Source: Bin5 sp965232575 (GTDB taxonomy: Bacteria; Chloroflexota; Anaerolineae; Caldilineales; Caldilineaceae). From it: a stretch of 64,000 nucleotides of DNA. The stretch lies in assembly GCA_965232575.1 (NCBI GenBank), contig CBDDPZ010000008.1, positions 496,001 through 560,000 on the forward strand. Reading direction: 5' to 3'. Shown piece after piece: positions 25,574-35,800 of the stretch. How positions within the stretch are numbered: position 1 is the first letter of the stretch; every line of letters starts with the position of its first letter. Made by a program: the position numbers and the translations under genes. The notes beneath the pieces were generated by a model. It saw only the letters and a program-made list of their open reading frames with translations, did no database searches and was not told the DNA's origin.

Positions 25574-26821
25574 ATGTCCAGCAAATCAAGGCCGGAGTTC
25601 GGGCCTTACTACATGCCCGACAAGTGGTGTCTGGATCGCTACATGCACACCGAGGAGGTGCGCGGCACGCTCGATCTGCCGGACCGCTTCTATGTGCGCG
25701 ACACCACGATCCGCGAGGGCGAGGAGACGCCCGGACTGTCGATGACGACGGGAGACAAAGTGCGGATCGCCGAGAAGCTGTACGAGGCCGGCGTGCAGCA
25801 GGTTGATATCGGCTATGTCGGCGCGCAGCAGGGCCACTACGAGACAGCCAAACTGATCAGGCGCGAGATCCCGGAACTGGCGATCACCGGCTTTGCCCGC
25901 GTCTGGTCGGCGGACTGGCAGAGGGACGTGGACCGGTGCCAGGAGCTTGAAGTGGCGCAGGTCGACGTCCTCCAGCATCCGATCCTCATCTGGGCGTCGG
26001 ACGAGCAGGTCATGGAGCTTGGCCCGGCCAGGGAGGCGCTGATCCCGCGCACGGTTGAAGTGATCGAGTATGCAAAGCGCTGCGGCCTGCGCGTGGCCTA
26101 CGGTCATCCCGACGTATCGCGCACGCCGTGGGAGATTCTGCAGGAGTTCTACTCGGTTACGGCGCGGGCCGGCATCGACCTGCTGATCCTCTACGAAGAC
26201 GGCTACGGATGCCCGCCGGGCGTGCAGCATCTTGTGCGCAGGATACGCAATCTGGTCGACGTGCCGCTGATGATCCACTGCCATGACGATCTCGGATTGG
26301 GCACGGCCAATGTGCTGACCGCGGTGGGCGCTGGCGCGGAAGCGGCGGACCTGGTCGTCAACGGATTAGGTGACAAGGGCGGCCTCACCAAAATGGAGGA
26401 GGTCGTCGTCGCGCTGGAGACGCACTATGGCCTTTCCACCGGTATCCGCCTGGAGAAGCTGACAGAGCTGTCCAGGTTCGTTGAGGAGGTTACGGGTTTC
26501 AGGCGCCAGATCAATAAGCCGCTGGTGGGGGAAAACGCCTACATTCACGAGGCTGAACTGCATGTCTACTGCATCGTCAAGGGGCTGTGGGAAGCGATGG
26601 AGGGCGTCCACCCGCACGTGATCGGGCAGGAGCGGACGGTCGTCTTCGGCAGCACGACCCTCCACGGCGAAGCGGTGCGCGCCCGGTTGGACGTGACCGG
26701 GCAGCGGTACAATTCACGGGACGTTGAACTGATCCTGGACAAGCTGCGGGAACGTTTGCAGACGCAGCCGTCCCTCACGCTGGAGGAGTTCGACGAGCTG
26801 GCCAGCACCGTGCTTGCGTAA
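25574..26821 (+). CDS. DRE-TIM metallolyase (isopropylmalate/homocitrate synthase-like)
   Basis: A 415-residue TIM-barrel enzyme. The D-R-E-type catalytic motif appears as FYVRDTTIREGEETPG near residue 42. The metal-binding H-x-H is in MIHCHDDLGLGTANVLTAVG near residue 235, and VNGLGDKGGLTKMEE is the region that in isopropylmalate synthases reads GLGERAGN. The long N-terminal lead (GPYYMPDKWCLDRYMH) and the absence of a LeuA regulatory domain separate it from true LeuA; it fits the citramalate/homocitrate-synthase or lyase-like branch. ATG at 25574 is preferred over 25556. In a sugar operon it may condense an oxo-acid with acetyl-CoA or catalyse the reverse cleavage; which one is unknown. Confidence 0.75.
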   Translation: MSSKSRPEFGPYYMPDKWCLDRYMHTEEVRGTLDLPDRFYVRDTTIREGEETPGLSMTTGDKVRIAEKLYEAGVQQVDIGYVGAQQGHYETAKLIRREIPELAITGFARVWSADWQRDVDRCQELEVAQVDVLQHPILIWASDEQVMELGPAREALIPRTVEVIEYAKRCGLRVAYGHPDVSRTPWEILQEFYSVTARAGIDLLILYEDGYGCPPGVQHLVRRIRNLVDVPLMIHCHDDLGLGTANVLTAVGAGAEAADLVVNGLGDKGGLTKMEEVVVALETHYGLSTGIRLEKLTELSRFVEEVTGFRRQINKPLVGENAYIHEAELHVYCIVKGLWEAMEGVHPHVIGQERTVVFGSTTLHGEAVRARLDVTGQRYNSRDVELILDKLRERLQTQPSLTLEEFDELASTVLA

Positions 26822-26859
26822 CAGGCCATGAACAAGCAACCCTATGTCAGGGAGCTATT

Positions 26860-27789
26860 GTGTCCATTCTGATTTTAGGCGGAACCGGGCTGATCGGCTC
26901 ACGGTTGACCAGGCGTCTGCACAGCCTGGGCCAGCACATTATCTGCTTCGATCTCTATCCCGATTACAGCGCGGTAGCCGACCTCGACAACGTGGAGATC
27001 GTCGTGGCAGACGTCACCCGTTTCGAGGACATCATCGCCGCGATCCGAAAGTACGACGTGGAAAGGATCGTCAATCTCGCCTATATCCTGCCGCCGGAGT
27101 CCGAGGAGAAGCTGCAGCTGGCGATGCGGGTAAACCAGATGGGCATGAACAACGTATTCGAGGCGGCGCGGCTGATGGGTATTCGACGCGTCGTTTACGC
27201 CTCGACCATCGCCGTCTACGGTCTGCAGGACTCTTTTGGCGACCGCCCGGTTACGGAGGATGATCACTGCTACCCCGTTACCGTCTACATGGCGCACAAA
27301 CTGTGGAATGAGTTTATGGCGGCCAAATACATGGAGCGCTACGGCATGCAGATTCCCGGATTGCGCATCGCCAACGTGGCCGCGCCGGGGCGGACGAAGG
27401 GCTTCTCCGCCTGGCAGAGCAAGTGTATCGACGAACTGGCCGCGGGCAACCCGTTCACAGTTCCCTCGCGCCGCGATCAGAGGCTGCTCATCATTCACGT
27501 AGACGATACGGCGGACCTGTTTGCCAAACTCTGTCTGCAGGAGGCGCTGAACTACGCGGTCTACAATTCGTTGGCCTATGAAATCACGGCTCAGGAATGG
27601 GCCGACGCCATCCAGGCGCAGCTTCCCGATGCCAAGGTCACGTTTGACGAATCAGCGCCCGATCAGCCCAACATTTATAACTGGTCGACCGAGCGCATCG
27701 AACGGGAGTTGAATGTAAAGATTTCGCCGCTGGAGGAGGCAGTCCGGCGGCACATTGATGAAGCGCGCGCACGCACGGCGAGAGTGTGA
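26860..27789 (+). CDS. NAD-dependent epimerase/dehydratase (extended SDR)
   Basis: A 309-residue extended short-chain dehydrogenase. The Rossmann motif is ILILGGTGLIGSRLTRRL (residues 3-20), NAD ribose binding follows (CFDLYPD), and the catalytic pair is in VYASTIAVYG with VYMAHKLWNEF. In place of the usual Y-x-x-x-K the equivalent stretch reads YMAHK, so tyrosine and lysine are both retained at the correct spacing. GTG start at 26860 with AGGGAG upstream. Likely acts on a nucleotide sugar or on a sugar lactone next to the DRE-TIM enzyme and the SDR that follow each other in this series. Confidence 0.88.
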   Translation: MSILILGGTGLIGSRLTRRLHSLGQHIICFDLYPDYSAVADLDNVEIVVADVTRFEDIIAAIRKYDVERIVNLAYILPPESEEKLQLAMRVNQMGMNNVFEAARLMGIRRVVYASTIAVYGLQDSFGDRPVTEDDHCYPVTVYMAHKLWNEFMAAKYMERYGMQIPGLRIANVAAPGRTKGFSAWQSKCIDELAAGNPFTVPSRRDQRLLIIHVDDTADLFAKLCLQEALNYAVYNSLAYEITAQEWADAIQAQLPDAKVTFDESAPDQPNIYNWSTERIERELNVKISPLEEAVRRHIDEARARTARV

Positions 27790-27846
27790 AGAGGAGAGGC
27801 AGGCTCGTTCAGCAGATCAACTGTCCTGGTACGGGTGGGGAAGGCA

Positions 27847-28629
27847 ATGCGTTTAGCGAACAAGGTCGCGGTAGTTACGGGAGGCTCGCGCGGGATCGGC
27901 AAGGCGATCAGTCTTGCGTTCGCCCGTGAGGGCGCGGACGTGGCGGTTGGTTACCATGCCTCCGCCGAGAAAGCGCGCCTGGTGCAGGGCGAGATTGAGG
28001 CCCTCGGGAAACGGGCGTTGACCGGCAGGGCGGATGTCTCGAACCGCTCCCAGGTGGAGCAGTTGATGCGTACAGCCGTCGAAACACTGGGACGGATCGA
28101 CATTCTGGCCAATGTCGCCGGCATCACGCTGAGGTCGGCGATGGAGGAGTTGAGCGAGGAGGATTGGGACCGGGTGATCGACACCAATCTGAAGGGTACC
28201 TTCCTGTGCAGCCAGGCCGCGGCCCAGGTTATGATTGGGCAGGGCGGCGGCAACATCATCAACATCGGTTCGGTTTCCGGCCTCGCGGCGCACTACAACA
28301 GGGGGGCGTACGGCCCCAGCAAGGCGGCGGTCGCCATGTTATCCAAGGTGATGGCGGTGGAGTGGGCCGACCGCAACATCCGCGTAAACACGATCCATCC
28401 TGGCACGACCGAGACGGAGATGACCGACTACTCCTACCCGACGGCGGAGATGCGCGCCAAACGGGAGCAGACGATCCCCCTGAACCGCTTTGTTCAACCG
28501 GAGGAGGTTGCGGCCGCGGCCGTCTTTCTGGCATCGGATGACGCCGCCGCGATCACCGGCCATTCGCTGGTCATTGACGGCGGCTTTCAGAACAGTCTTT
28601 TTCAGTTGATGGAGCGTCTGCTGACGTAA
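27847..28629 (+). CDS. SDR-family oxidoreductase (classical)
   Basis: A 260-residue classical short-chain dehydrogenase. NAD(P)-binding motif VVTGGSRGIGKAI (about residues 10-22), NVAGIT (the N-A-G motif with an inserted V), serine in IINIGSVSGLAAH, and the catalytic Y-x-x-x-K in YGPSKAAVAML. The C-terminus DGGFQNSLF is close to the family-typical D-G-G. ATG at 27847 has GGGGAAGG ahead of it. It probably oxidises a hydroxyl of the sugar or acyl intermediate handled by the neighbouring enzymes. Confidence 0.9.
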   Translation: MRLANKVAVVTGGSRGIGKAISLAFAREGADVAVGYHASAEKARLVQGEIEALGKRALTGRADVSNRSQVEQLMRTAVETLGRIDILANVAGITLRSAMEELSEEDWDRVIDTNLKGTFLCSQAAAQVMIGQGGGNIINIGSVSGLAAHYNRGAYGPSKAAVAMLSKVMAVEWADRNIRVNTIHPGTTETEMTDYSYPTAEMRAKREQTIPLNRFVQPEEVAAAAVFLASDDAAAITGHSLVIDGGFQNSLFQLMERLLT

Positions 28630-29105
28630 GCGATCCCCGGCCACATCGCCGTACAGCCCGATCACCGCCCCGCCGCCAAGCGCAGTTTACATTGACGCCG
28701 GCGTCTGCCGCCATCCGTTGCACCGCGTCCAACGCCTGTGGGCCGGCATTGACACCGACTTTGTTGCGCAGTTCCTCTTCCAGCCAGCCGCGGTCCGACC
28801 TCCACCGATGTCAGACCGATGTCGTGAAATGCCGCAAAGAATTGGGGCGGACTGTACGTCGCGAAAGCCCTGCGATGCGTTGCCCGGTTTGTTGTGTTTC
28901 GACATCAGATAGGCAACAATCTGCCAGGGTCAGTAAGCGGGGTCGTCAGCTGCATATGTCGTAGTGCAGCCACAGAAGACGTCGCGCCCACCCGCAGGGC
29001 AAGTGTTCCGGGATTGGGACGAAAGCTGACGTTTGCGGTTGATTCGGCCAACTGAACGACAGATTGTAGGATGCCTACCTTGCCCAAAGCGCTGAGGAGA
29101 GCCCG
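28630..29105. other. Gene-free interval before the GH116-like gene
   Basis: No start, motif or RBS-supported gene is visible on either strand. The minus strand has a stretch that looks coding but is broken in several frames (WLEEELRNKVGVNAGPQALD and GGGAVIGLYGDV), so it may be an old gene remnant. I could not name it. Confidence 0.4.
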
Positions 29106-31481
29106 ATGAGTGACCGACTCTTTCCCCCACACCTGCTCCATGCCCGCTGGCACAGCTTCGATGCGGCCGGCTACACGGAGCCCGTCACCGGCATTGTCTA
29201 CCGCGGGGAGCCGCGGCCCACGTGCGGCATGCCGCTGGGCGGGCTGGATACCGGCTGCATCGACGTGGAGCCGAACGGGATGTTCGGCTACAGCACGATC
29301 TTCAACCACCTGGTGGAGCCGCGGGCGCTTCTGAATTTGCCGATGCTGGGGCTGGCCTGCCAGGACGAAGACGGCGCGGCAGGCGCGTGGATACTGGTTT
29401 CGGACACGCTGGGCAAGCGGGACACGCCGCAGCCGAGCCAAAGCGCGGTGACCTTTCCGCCGACCGACTACGCGCCGCTGTATGACGAGATCGGCCTTGC
29501 CGGCGCGGCCATCGCCGACTCGATCGACTACTGGGGGCACTATCCCATTGTGGACATGGAGTTCGCCTGCGCGGCGCCGGTCAAGGTGGGCATGCGGGCG
29601 TGGTCGCCGTTCATCCCCGGCGACACGGTCGTCTCGATGACGCCGGGCGCGGTGTTTGAGATCCACCTGCGCAACCCGGGCGGCGCTGCGCAGAGCGGGA
29701 CGCTGGTGTTCAACTTCCCCGGCTTCGGGCCGCAGGAGGGTGTACGGCGGCAGCCGCTGACGGGTCCGCTGCAGGGTGTGCTGGTGGAGAGCGGGCGGCA
29801 GGGCGATGCCTGGGAGATGGCCTACGTGCTGGCCGTGGTGGACGGGGACGCGGCGGCAGCCGGCGGCGCGCTCAATGCGGACAGGGAGGCGTGGAGCCGG
29901 ATCGCCGATGAACTCCCCGCGCCTGCGCCGGAGGACAGCGGCGCGTCGCTGACGATCCCCTTTGACCTCGCCGCGGGCGCGAGCCGGACGGTGCGCGTGG
30001 CGCTGGCCTGGCATGCGCCGCACTGGCGCGCGGGCGGCGCGCCCGCGCACGAGGAGACGGAGCTGTTCACGCATATGTACGCGCGCCACTATGCGGACGC
30101 GCTGTCCACGGCCCGGTTTCTGGCCGGCAACCATGAGCGGCTTCTGGGGCGGGTGATCGCGTGGCAGGAGGCGCTCTACGGCGCGGAGGAACTGCCGGGC
30201 TGGCTGGCGGACGCGCTGATCAACAACCTGCATCTGATCCCGGAGTGCAGCATCTGGGGCCAGGCGCAGCCGCCGATCGGGGACTGGTGCGGGGAGGAGG
30301 ACGGGCTGTTCGGGCTGAACGAATGCCCGCGCGGCTGCCCGCAGATCGAGTGTCTGCCGTGCAGCTTTTACGGCAACATCCCGCTGGTCTACTTCTTCCC
30401 GGAGGCGGCGCTGTCGACGCTGCGGGGCTACAAGGCGTACCAGTTCGCGGACGGGCGGCCGCCGTGGATCTTCGGGGGCATTACGGCGACGGTGGAGGCG
30501 AACCGGCCCGGCTACGGCCTGAGCGCGCCGGACGTAGGCTACCAGACGGTCCTCAACGGGGCCTGCTACGTCATCATGGTCGACCGCTACTGGCAGGTAT
30601 CGGGCGACGACGCGGCGCTGGCCGAGTTCTGGGACTCGCTCAAGCGCTGCAACGACTTTTCGATGAACCTGCGGCCGGCCTACGGGCTGGCGCAGGTGAT
30701 GGCGATGCCGACGCCGGGCACCGATTCGCACGGGCTGGGCGATACGGAATGGTTCGAGGCGCCGGAGCCGGGCTGGAAGGGGTATGTGACCCATGCCGGC
30801 GGCGTGCGCATGGCGCAGGTGCAGATCATGCGGCGGATGGCCGACGCGATGGGGGACGACGAATATCGCGCCCGCTGTGACGCCTGGCTGGAGGCGGGCG
30901 CGACGGCGCTGGAGGAGCATCTGTGGGCGGGCGCCTACTATCTGAACTTCAACGAGCCGGAGACGGGGCAGAAATCCGACCTGATCTTCGGCTACCAGCT
31001 GGACGGGCAGTGGGTGACGGACTGGCACGGGGTCGCGGGCGCGTTCCCGCCGGCGCGGGTGGAGCGGACGCTGCAGACGGTGGCGGAGAACAACTGCGCG
31101 CTGAGCCAGTCGGGCGCGGTCAACTATGCCACGGCGGAGGGCGAGCCGGCCAAGGTGGGGGGCTACGGCACGTTCAGCTATTTCCCGCCGGAGCTGTACA
31201 TGCTGGCGATGACGTACATGTATAACGGGCAGCAGGCGTTCGGCCGCGATCTGCTGCAGCGCTGCCTGCACAACATCAGCTGCCGCTGGGGCTATACCTG
31301 GGACGCGCCCAATACGGTGCGCGGCGACGCGGATACGGGTCAGCGCGCGTTCGGCGCGGACTATTATCAGAATATGATGCTGTGGGCGGCGCCGGCGGCG
31401 CTTCTGAACGAGGATTTGACCGGCCCGATGCAGGCGGGCGGGTTGGTTGCGCGGGTGATCGAGGCGGGGCGGGGGGTGTAG
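29106..31481 (+). CDS. GH116-like glycoside hydrolase (non-lysosomal glucosylceramidase family)
   Basis: A 791-residue protein. The N-terminal half is the GBA2-type beta-sandwich: GMPLGGLDTGCIDVEPNGMF at about residues 40-60 matches the G-G-x-G-x-G-x-I entry motif of these enzymes. The C-terminal half is an (alpha/alpha)6-barrel (DUF608), including CPQIECLPCSFYGNIPLVYF, the equivalent of the region carrying the nucleophile glutamate, and DTEWFEAPEPGWKGYVTHAG, the equivalent of the acid/base region. Length fits GH116 (about 750-850). No signal peptide, so cytoplasmic or non-classically located. It closes the IclR-ABC-CocE-ceramidase-like series; it removes glucose or xylose from beta-glycosides in characterised relatives. 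Confidence 0.8.
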   Translation: MSDRLFPPHLLHARWHSFDAAGYTEPVTGIVYRGEPRPTCGMPLGGLDTGCIDVEPNGMFGYSTIFNHLVEPRALLNLPMLGLACQDEDGAAGAWILVSDTLGKRDTPQPSQSAVTFPPTDYAPLYDEIGLAGAAIADSIDYWGHYPIVDMEFACAAPVKVGMRAWSPFIPGDTVVSMTPGAVFEIHLRNPGGAAQSGTLVFNFPGFGPQEGVRRQPLTGPLQGVLVESGRQGDAWEMAYVLAVVDGDAAAAGGALNADREAWSRIADELPAPAPEDSGASLTIPFDLAAGASRTVRVALAWHAPHWRAGGAPAHEETELFTHMYARHYADALSTARFLAGNHERLLGRVIAWQEALYGAEELPGWLADALINNLHLIPECSIWGQAQPPIGDWCGEEDGLFGLNECPRGCPQIECLPCSFYGNIPLVYFFPEAALSTLRGYKAYQFADGRPPWIFGGITATVEANRPGYGLSAPDVGYQTVLNGACYVIMVDRYWQVSGDDAALAEFWDSLKRCNDFSMNLRPAYGLAQVMAMPTPGTDSHGLGDTEWFEAPEPGWKGYVTHAGGVRMAQVQIMRRMADAMGDDEYRARCDAWLEAGATALEEHLWAGAYYLNFNEPETGQKSDLIFGYQLDGQWVTDWHGVAGAFPPARVERTLQTVAENNCALSQSGAVNYATAEGEPAKVGGYGTFSYFPPELYMLAMTYMYNGQQAFGRDLLQRCLHNISCRWGYTWDAPNTVRGDADTGQRAFGADYYQNMMLWAAPAALLNEDLTGPMQAGGLVARVIEAGRGV

Positions 31482-31484
31482 CTT

Positions 31485-31719
31485 TTAAGTAACTAACTCA
31501 GCCTTAGTCAGTACACGACCATGCAGATCATTCGCGCTGGCAGCATGTCTAAGATCGTAAACTGCCTCTTCAAAGCCGTCATCTTCGTCGCCCGGCCACG
31601 TGCCAAACAGAATCTGCACATCAGTCAACGGGTGTACGTTTTGCGCGCGAGCCAGTTCTTCCAGAGCGGGAGATTCCCAGAAAATGTCTTTGACTGGACC
31701 CTCCTGGCGAACAGGTGAC
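31485..31719 (-). pseudogene. Antitoxin-like small protein lacking a start
   Basis: The minus-strand frame reads EGPVKDIFWESPALEELARA, then QNVHPLTDVQILFGTWPGDE, DDGFEEAVYDLRHA, ending TAA at 31485. The W-x-S-x-x-L-E-E-L-A-x-x-Q-x-V pattern, followed by D-E-D-x-x-F-x-E-A, is that of small antitoxins that pair with PIN-domain toxins. Codons run upstream into the repeat at 31727 without any ATG, GTG or TTG in frame, and no PIN gene follows. The repeat or a rearrangement has removed the 5' end. Confidence 0.5.
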
Positions 31720-31726
31720 TCAAACG

Positions 31727-31754
31727 AGGAAAGAGTGAAGAGGAGTGAGGAGAG
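31727..31754. repeat. Copy of the GAGTGAGGAG repeat
   Basis: GAAAGAGTGAAGAGGAGTGAG (31730-31750, imperfect purine repeat) then GAGAGAC. It sits at the broken 5' end of the antitoxin-like remnant and shares the GAGGAGTGAG core with the units at 4061 and 10148. Confidence 0.5.
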
Positions 31755-31823
31755 ACACCTTTGCTCGCCTCGCTTTAGGGCGCGAATTGACTGCGGCTGA
31801 GTAGTTACCCAGAAGCTGACAAC

Positions 31824-32735
31824 TTAAGAGGCGTAGCCGTCCTGGTTTTGCTTGCGCCAGTCGGGCTGGTAGCCGCGTTCGCTGCCGAAGCCGTAGGAGG
31901 GGCCGATCTGGTTGGGGCTGGTCCACGGCCAGGCCTGGCCGCCGATGATGCGATACTCTTCTCCCCTGCCGCAGAGCCAGTAAAACATGTGGGCGACGTA
32001 ACGGGCCTGGTTGTGGCCGCCGTAGTAGGCGCTCTGGAAATCGAACTCGGGCTCGGTGATCCAGTCTCTCTGGGGCGGGGCAGTGCGCCAGTAGTTGTAT
32101 TTGAGCATGTGGCGCGTGCCCTTGGCGGTGGAGACGCCGCGGCGGTGCAGGATGCTCTGGTGGTGGATGCCGATGGTGCCGGCGGGACCGTCGGCGAAGA
32201 GCCCGCCCTCTTCGTTGGGGCGCTTGGTGGGCATGATGTGGGAGCCTGGCACCAGTTCGGTCGGGCCGAGCTCGACCGGGGTATCCTGGGGGAAGTAGAA
32301 GACCTCGACGAAGTTGAGCTCGGGGCCGAAGACGTGGTCGGCGTCGTGATGCCAGCCCTGCGCGGGCATGGGACACTGGACGTGATGGTGGCTGGCGAGG
32401 ACGGGCAGGCCGAAGCTGCGGCCCAGCAGCGAGCGCATGACGCCGACGACGTGGGGGTTGAGCAGGACGTGCTCAACGAACCAGTCTTCGAGGAAGATGG
32501 TGCTCGGTTCGTGGGAGGCGCGGATGCGTTCGAGGTCGGCCTCGCTCAGGCCGTCGGGGATGTAGCTGGGATTGGCCGGGATCTTGCCTTCGAGATAGTC
32601 GCAGGTGCGGCGGTTGATTTCGTCGGGCACGACGCCTTTCAGCAGAAGATGGCCTTCGCGGCAGAATTCGAGAACCTGCGAATCGGTCAGGGTCGGTTCG
32701 CCATCGCAGGTGTGGCTGGTTTTGTCGTGGATCAT
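31824..32735 (-). CDS. Phytanoyl-CoA dioxygenase (PhyH) family protein
   Basis: A 303-residue Fe(II)/2-oxoglutarate oxygenase. The iron ligands are the H-x-D in QGWHHDADHVFG (about residue 140) and the distal histidine in QSILHRRGVS, with an arginine following for 2-oxoglutarate. N-terminal lead PTLTDSQVLEFCREGHLLLK is typical. ATG at 32735 is chosen for the AGGAGAG 7-11 nt upstream. It shares KYNY-x-RTAPPQRDW with the paralogue at 46280, so the two act on related substrates. It is close to the end of the GH116 series but on the other strand. Confidence 0.88.
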   Translation of the reverse strand: MIHDKTSHTCDGEPTLTDSQVLEFCREGHLLLKGVVPDEINRRTCDYLEGKIPANPSYIPDGLSEADLERIRASHEPSTIFLEDWFVEHVLLNPHVVGVMRSLLGRSFGLPVLASHHHVQCPMPAQGWHHDADHVFGPELNFVEVFYFPQDTPVELGPTELVPGSHIMPTKRPNEEGGLFADGPAGTIGIHHQSILHRRGVSTAKGTRHMLKYNYWRTAPPQRDWITEPEFDFQSAYYGGHNQARYVAHMFYWLCGRGEEYRIIGGQAWPWTSPNQIGPSYGFGSERGYQPDWRKQNQDGYAS

Positions 32736-32875
32736 TGTGCTCTCCTGGGTGGGATCGATGTGCGGATCAATGTAGCATAAGTCTGTGGTTTTGGAAACGC
32801 CCTGGATGACGAACTTACCGCTCTCACCGAAACCTTTGACCTCAATCATGTAAGGGACACAGTCACGGTATCAAA

Positions 32876-35800
32876 TCAGCTAAGCTGGAGACCCTCAGAC
32901 ACTTCCGCAAGCAGTACGTTAATTTTGTCTACTACCTCCTTGTCGGGTTCTGCTTCGCCGCCCAGTTCAATGCGAACCTTAAACTTGAGAGAGGTATCCC
33001 CGCGAGCCTTAAGAATTTCCGGCATCAACTCTGCAAGGTCCTGAATGCCACCAGCCTCCAGGGCAGCTTCGGCTACCAGTTTGCCGTCTGTCCTGTAGGG
33101 GACAACTTCACTGACTCCGCCTATTTGGGCCTCGGCCTTCCTCAGCAGCACGTACTGGGCGCCGGCGAGATCGGAGGGCCACTGGGCGCTCTGGGGACTC
33201 AGTTCCAACCACCGCGCGCGAATCCCTTCGTCAAGAGCAGACTTGACCGTACTCCAAGGGAGATTGACCTCTCGTCTGTTTGACAGTGCGGTCAAAACGG
33301 CCAAGGCATTTGTCTCGCCGTCCGTCCAGGCATCGGGTATCTCCTCGGCCATCAACTCACTGACCGCAATCGGCTCTGGCGGCGGACGGAGGACAGCTGT
33401 GGGAGCGAGAATGCCCGCGGGAACCGGTTCGTCCAGGATCGAAGCGGGACCGTTGGTCATCCAGATCAACCCCTGGGCGACCGCCTGCGAGATCGCCTCG
33501 TCTACCTGGGACGGGTCGCAGGCGGGAATGGGAATGATGTCGTCGTACCCTTCCATCGGCACCGTCACCGTATGACCGCCGCAAAAATAGTGATGCGCGT
33601 CGTGGACGGTTATCTCGGCAGCGGGCCAGAGGCCGGGAAGCGCCCCGTGCCGGAGGAGCGTGGGGGCAATGTCGCTGAGCGTAGCCGACTCGGGCAGCAT
33701 CACCTCCAGACTTGAATCGTTCAGTGCAACGTCATCAACGGGGGTCCGCCAGTAGGTCCTGAACGTCTTGTCGGGCCGCATCGTGCGCCCCACCCAGATC
33801 CCCGCTTTGATTCCCTGTACGATTGTGTCCAGGATCTCCCTGTAGCGCAGCATCTTGGGCAGTTTGGCGTTCTGAGCGAAGGCCCCCACCAGGTCTCTGA
33901 CGCGGCGTGCGGTTTCATCCTCTCGCCACAGGTCATAAGGGCCGCCGGGCATCATCGCCTCGGCGCTGATAGCGGTCTCCTGGATGCGGGCGCGCCTGTC
34001 CGCCTTGATCGTCGTAAAGAGAGGATCGCTGCCAATCGCAATCTTGAAGGCGTGGACTTCGCTGGACTCGTTGACGGTGACGACGATGGAATAGGCCTGT
34101 CTGATGGCCTCGGAAATGCGCCCTCCGGCGTCCCGCGTCCTCGTGCTGAGCATCTGTTCGCGGATGGGATCGATCGACTGGCCCTTGAGTTGGTTTCCGA
34201 CCTCCAGCCAGCCGAGGCGCTCGCGTACACGGAGGCGGACAGCCTCAAGTCCGTCCTTGGAGGGAACGGCCAGCACGACCGCGTTGCGATTGACGCGGGG
34301 GCGGTCCGCCGCCGTCGTTTCGTTGAGGAAGCGCCTGGCCTCCGCGCTCGGCTTGCCGGATTCCGAGGCGGCCTGCGGGCCAAGGATGGCAAAGTGAAAC
34401 TCGCCATCGTCCTGTATATCCCTGGGGACCCGCGGCAGCGTATGGACGCGGGCGCCGGCCGCTGAAGCGCCGCTTGTGAGCGTCTTTTCCCTTTCGATCG
34501 CCTCGATCAGCTTTGCTTCAATCAATGGGTCGGGGACACGGTTGCGGCAGGCGTCGTCGTGCATTTGGCGCAAATTGGGACGGTTCCCCAGCCGCCAGGC
34601 CTTCGGCAGTTGCGCCGCGTCAACAGAACCGGCGCCCCCTGTATTGACCTCCGCTTCGTCCAGAAACCAGGAAAGCTCAGTCCAGTGGAGCAACGCCTTC
34701 TCCAACTCGATCCTGTCGGGGTTTGTCGTGCCCAGCAGCGTCATCAGTTCGCGCGTCTGCGCCTTCTGGCCGATCGGCTGCGAACTGAGAAAGACGGAAA
34801 TGACCGCCTGCTCTATCTCGCGGTGGTTCAGACCGGTCGCTTCGGACTGGATCCGGCGCGCTTTGTCCAGTTCGCCCTGGATGATCGGCCGCCACGCCTG
34901 GTGGCCGCCGGCGCCGGCCTCAACGCTGGCGATAGAGGCCAGTTCGCTGGCCGCTTCGGCCAGGTCTGTCGCGGACAGCGCGTCCAGGAAAACGGCAGGG
35001 CCGACGAGGGGGCTTGTATCCCACTTCTCAGCGTCGCGCAGCGCGATGGCAAAGGTGCGCAGGATGCCGCGCGTGCGCTGAAAGCGCGGCAACTGGGTCC
35101 AGCGTGTGTAGAAGATCTCGGTGACATCAGGGTGAAACGGATAGCTCCTGAGGTAACGGTCCTCGGCCGCCTGCCGCCCCTTCTTTGTCTGTTCGTCGAG
35201 CGCGGCGACGCTTGCGACCACCGAGGTGACGTGCGGTCGGAACAGGTCCTGTTCGCGGATCGACTCCGGTTTGAAGAAACGCCGCCGCAGGACCTCGGAT
35301 ACATCCTCCCTGCTCACCGGGCTGGCGTCCTCCTCCGTCTGGCGCCCAAAAACTTCAGACACCTCGCGCAAGATCTCATTGCCCAACTCGTCGTGTTTGC
35401 CGGGGTCGGAGGCGAGCAACGAAGCCACCATCGCGCAGCGGTCCACCTTGACGACCGCCTGCGTGAGGTACTGGAAGAAGGCGACCATGCGCCCGCGCGC
35501 CGCTTGATCGGTCTCGACCTGCGCCCGCAGGTACATCAACGCTTCGTCCAGGAGCACAAGCGTGGCAAGTCCTTCCTCCTGCGGCTTCGATAACAGAGCA
35601 ACGATCGGGGGTTCCGCCGGCGGCGTATCGCGCTCCTCGTCCTTGCCCTCGGCGTGGATCATGCGCAGCCCTTCGGCTCCGGCCAGTTGATAGGCCAGGA
35701 TGCTCCAGGGATGCTTGAGCATCCGCCGCGACCCGTCCGGCGCGGGTGTCTCAACGCCCAGCTCCAGGTCGATCTTGTCGAAGCACAGCGCGGCGACGCG

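Noticed and set aside
28687..28905. 72-codon minus-strand frame in the gap before GH116
   Set aside because: No RBS, no recognisable motif, and adjacent frames contain more protein-like pieces, so at most it is an unidentifiable remnant.
28905..31271. A 788-codon open frame on the minus strand opposite the GH116-like gene
   Set aside because: Arg/His/Pro/Val-rich composition without domain or RBS; it is the antisense shadow of a GC-rich gene whose plus-strand product has clear family motifs.
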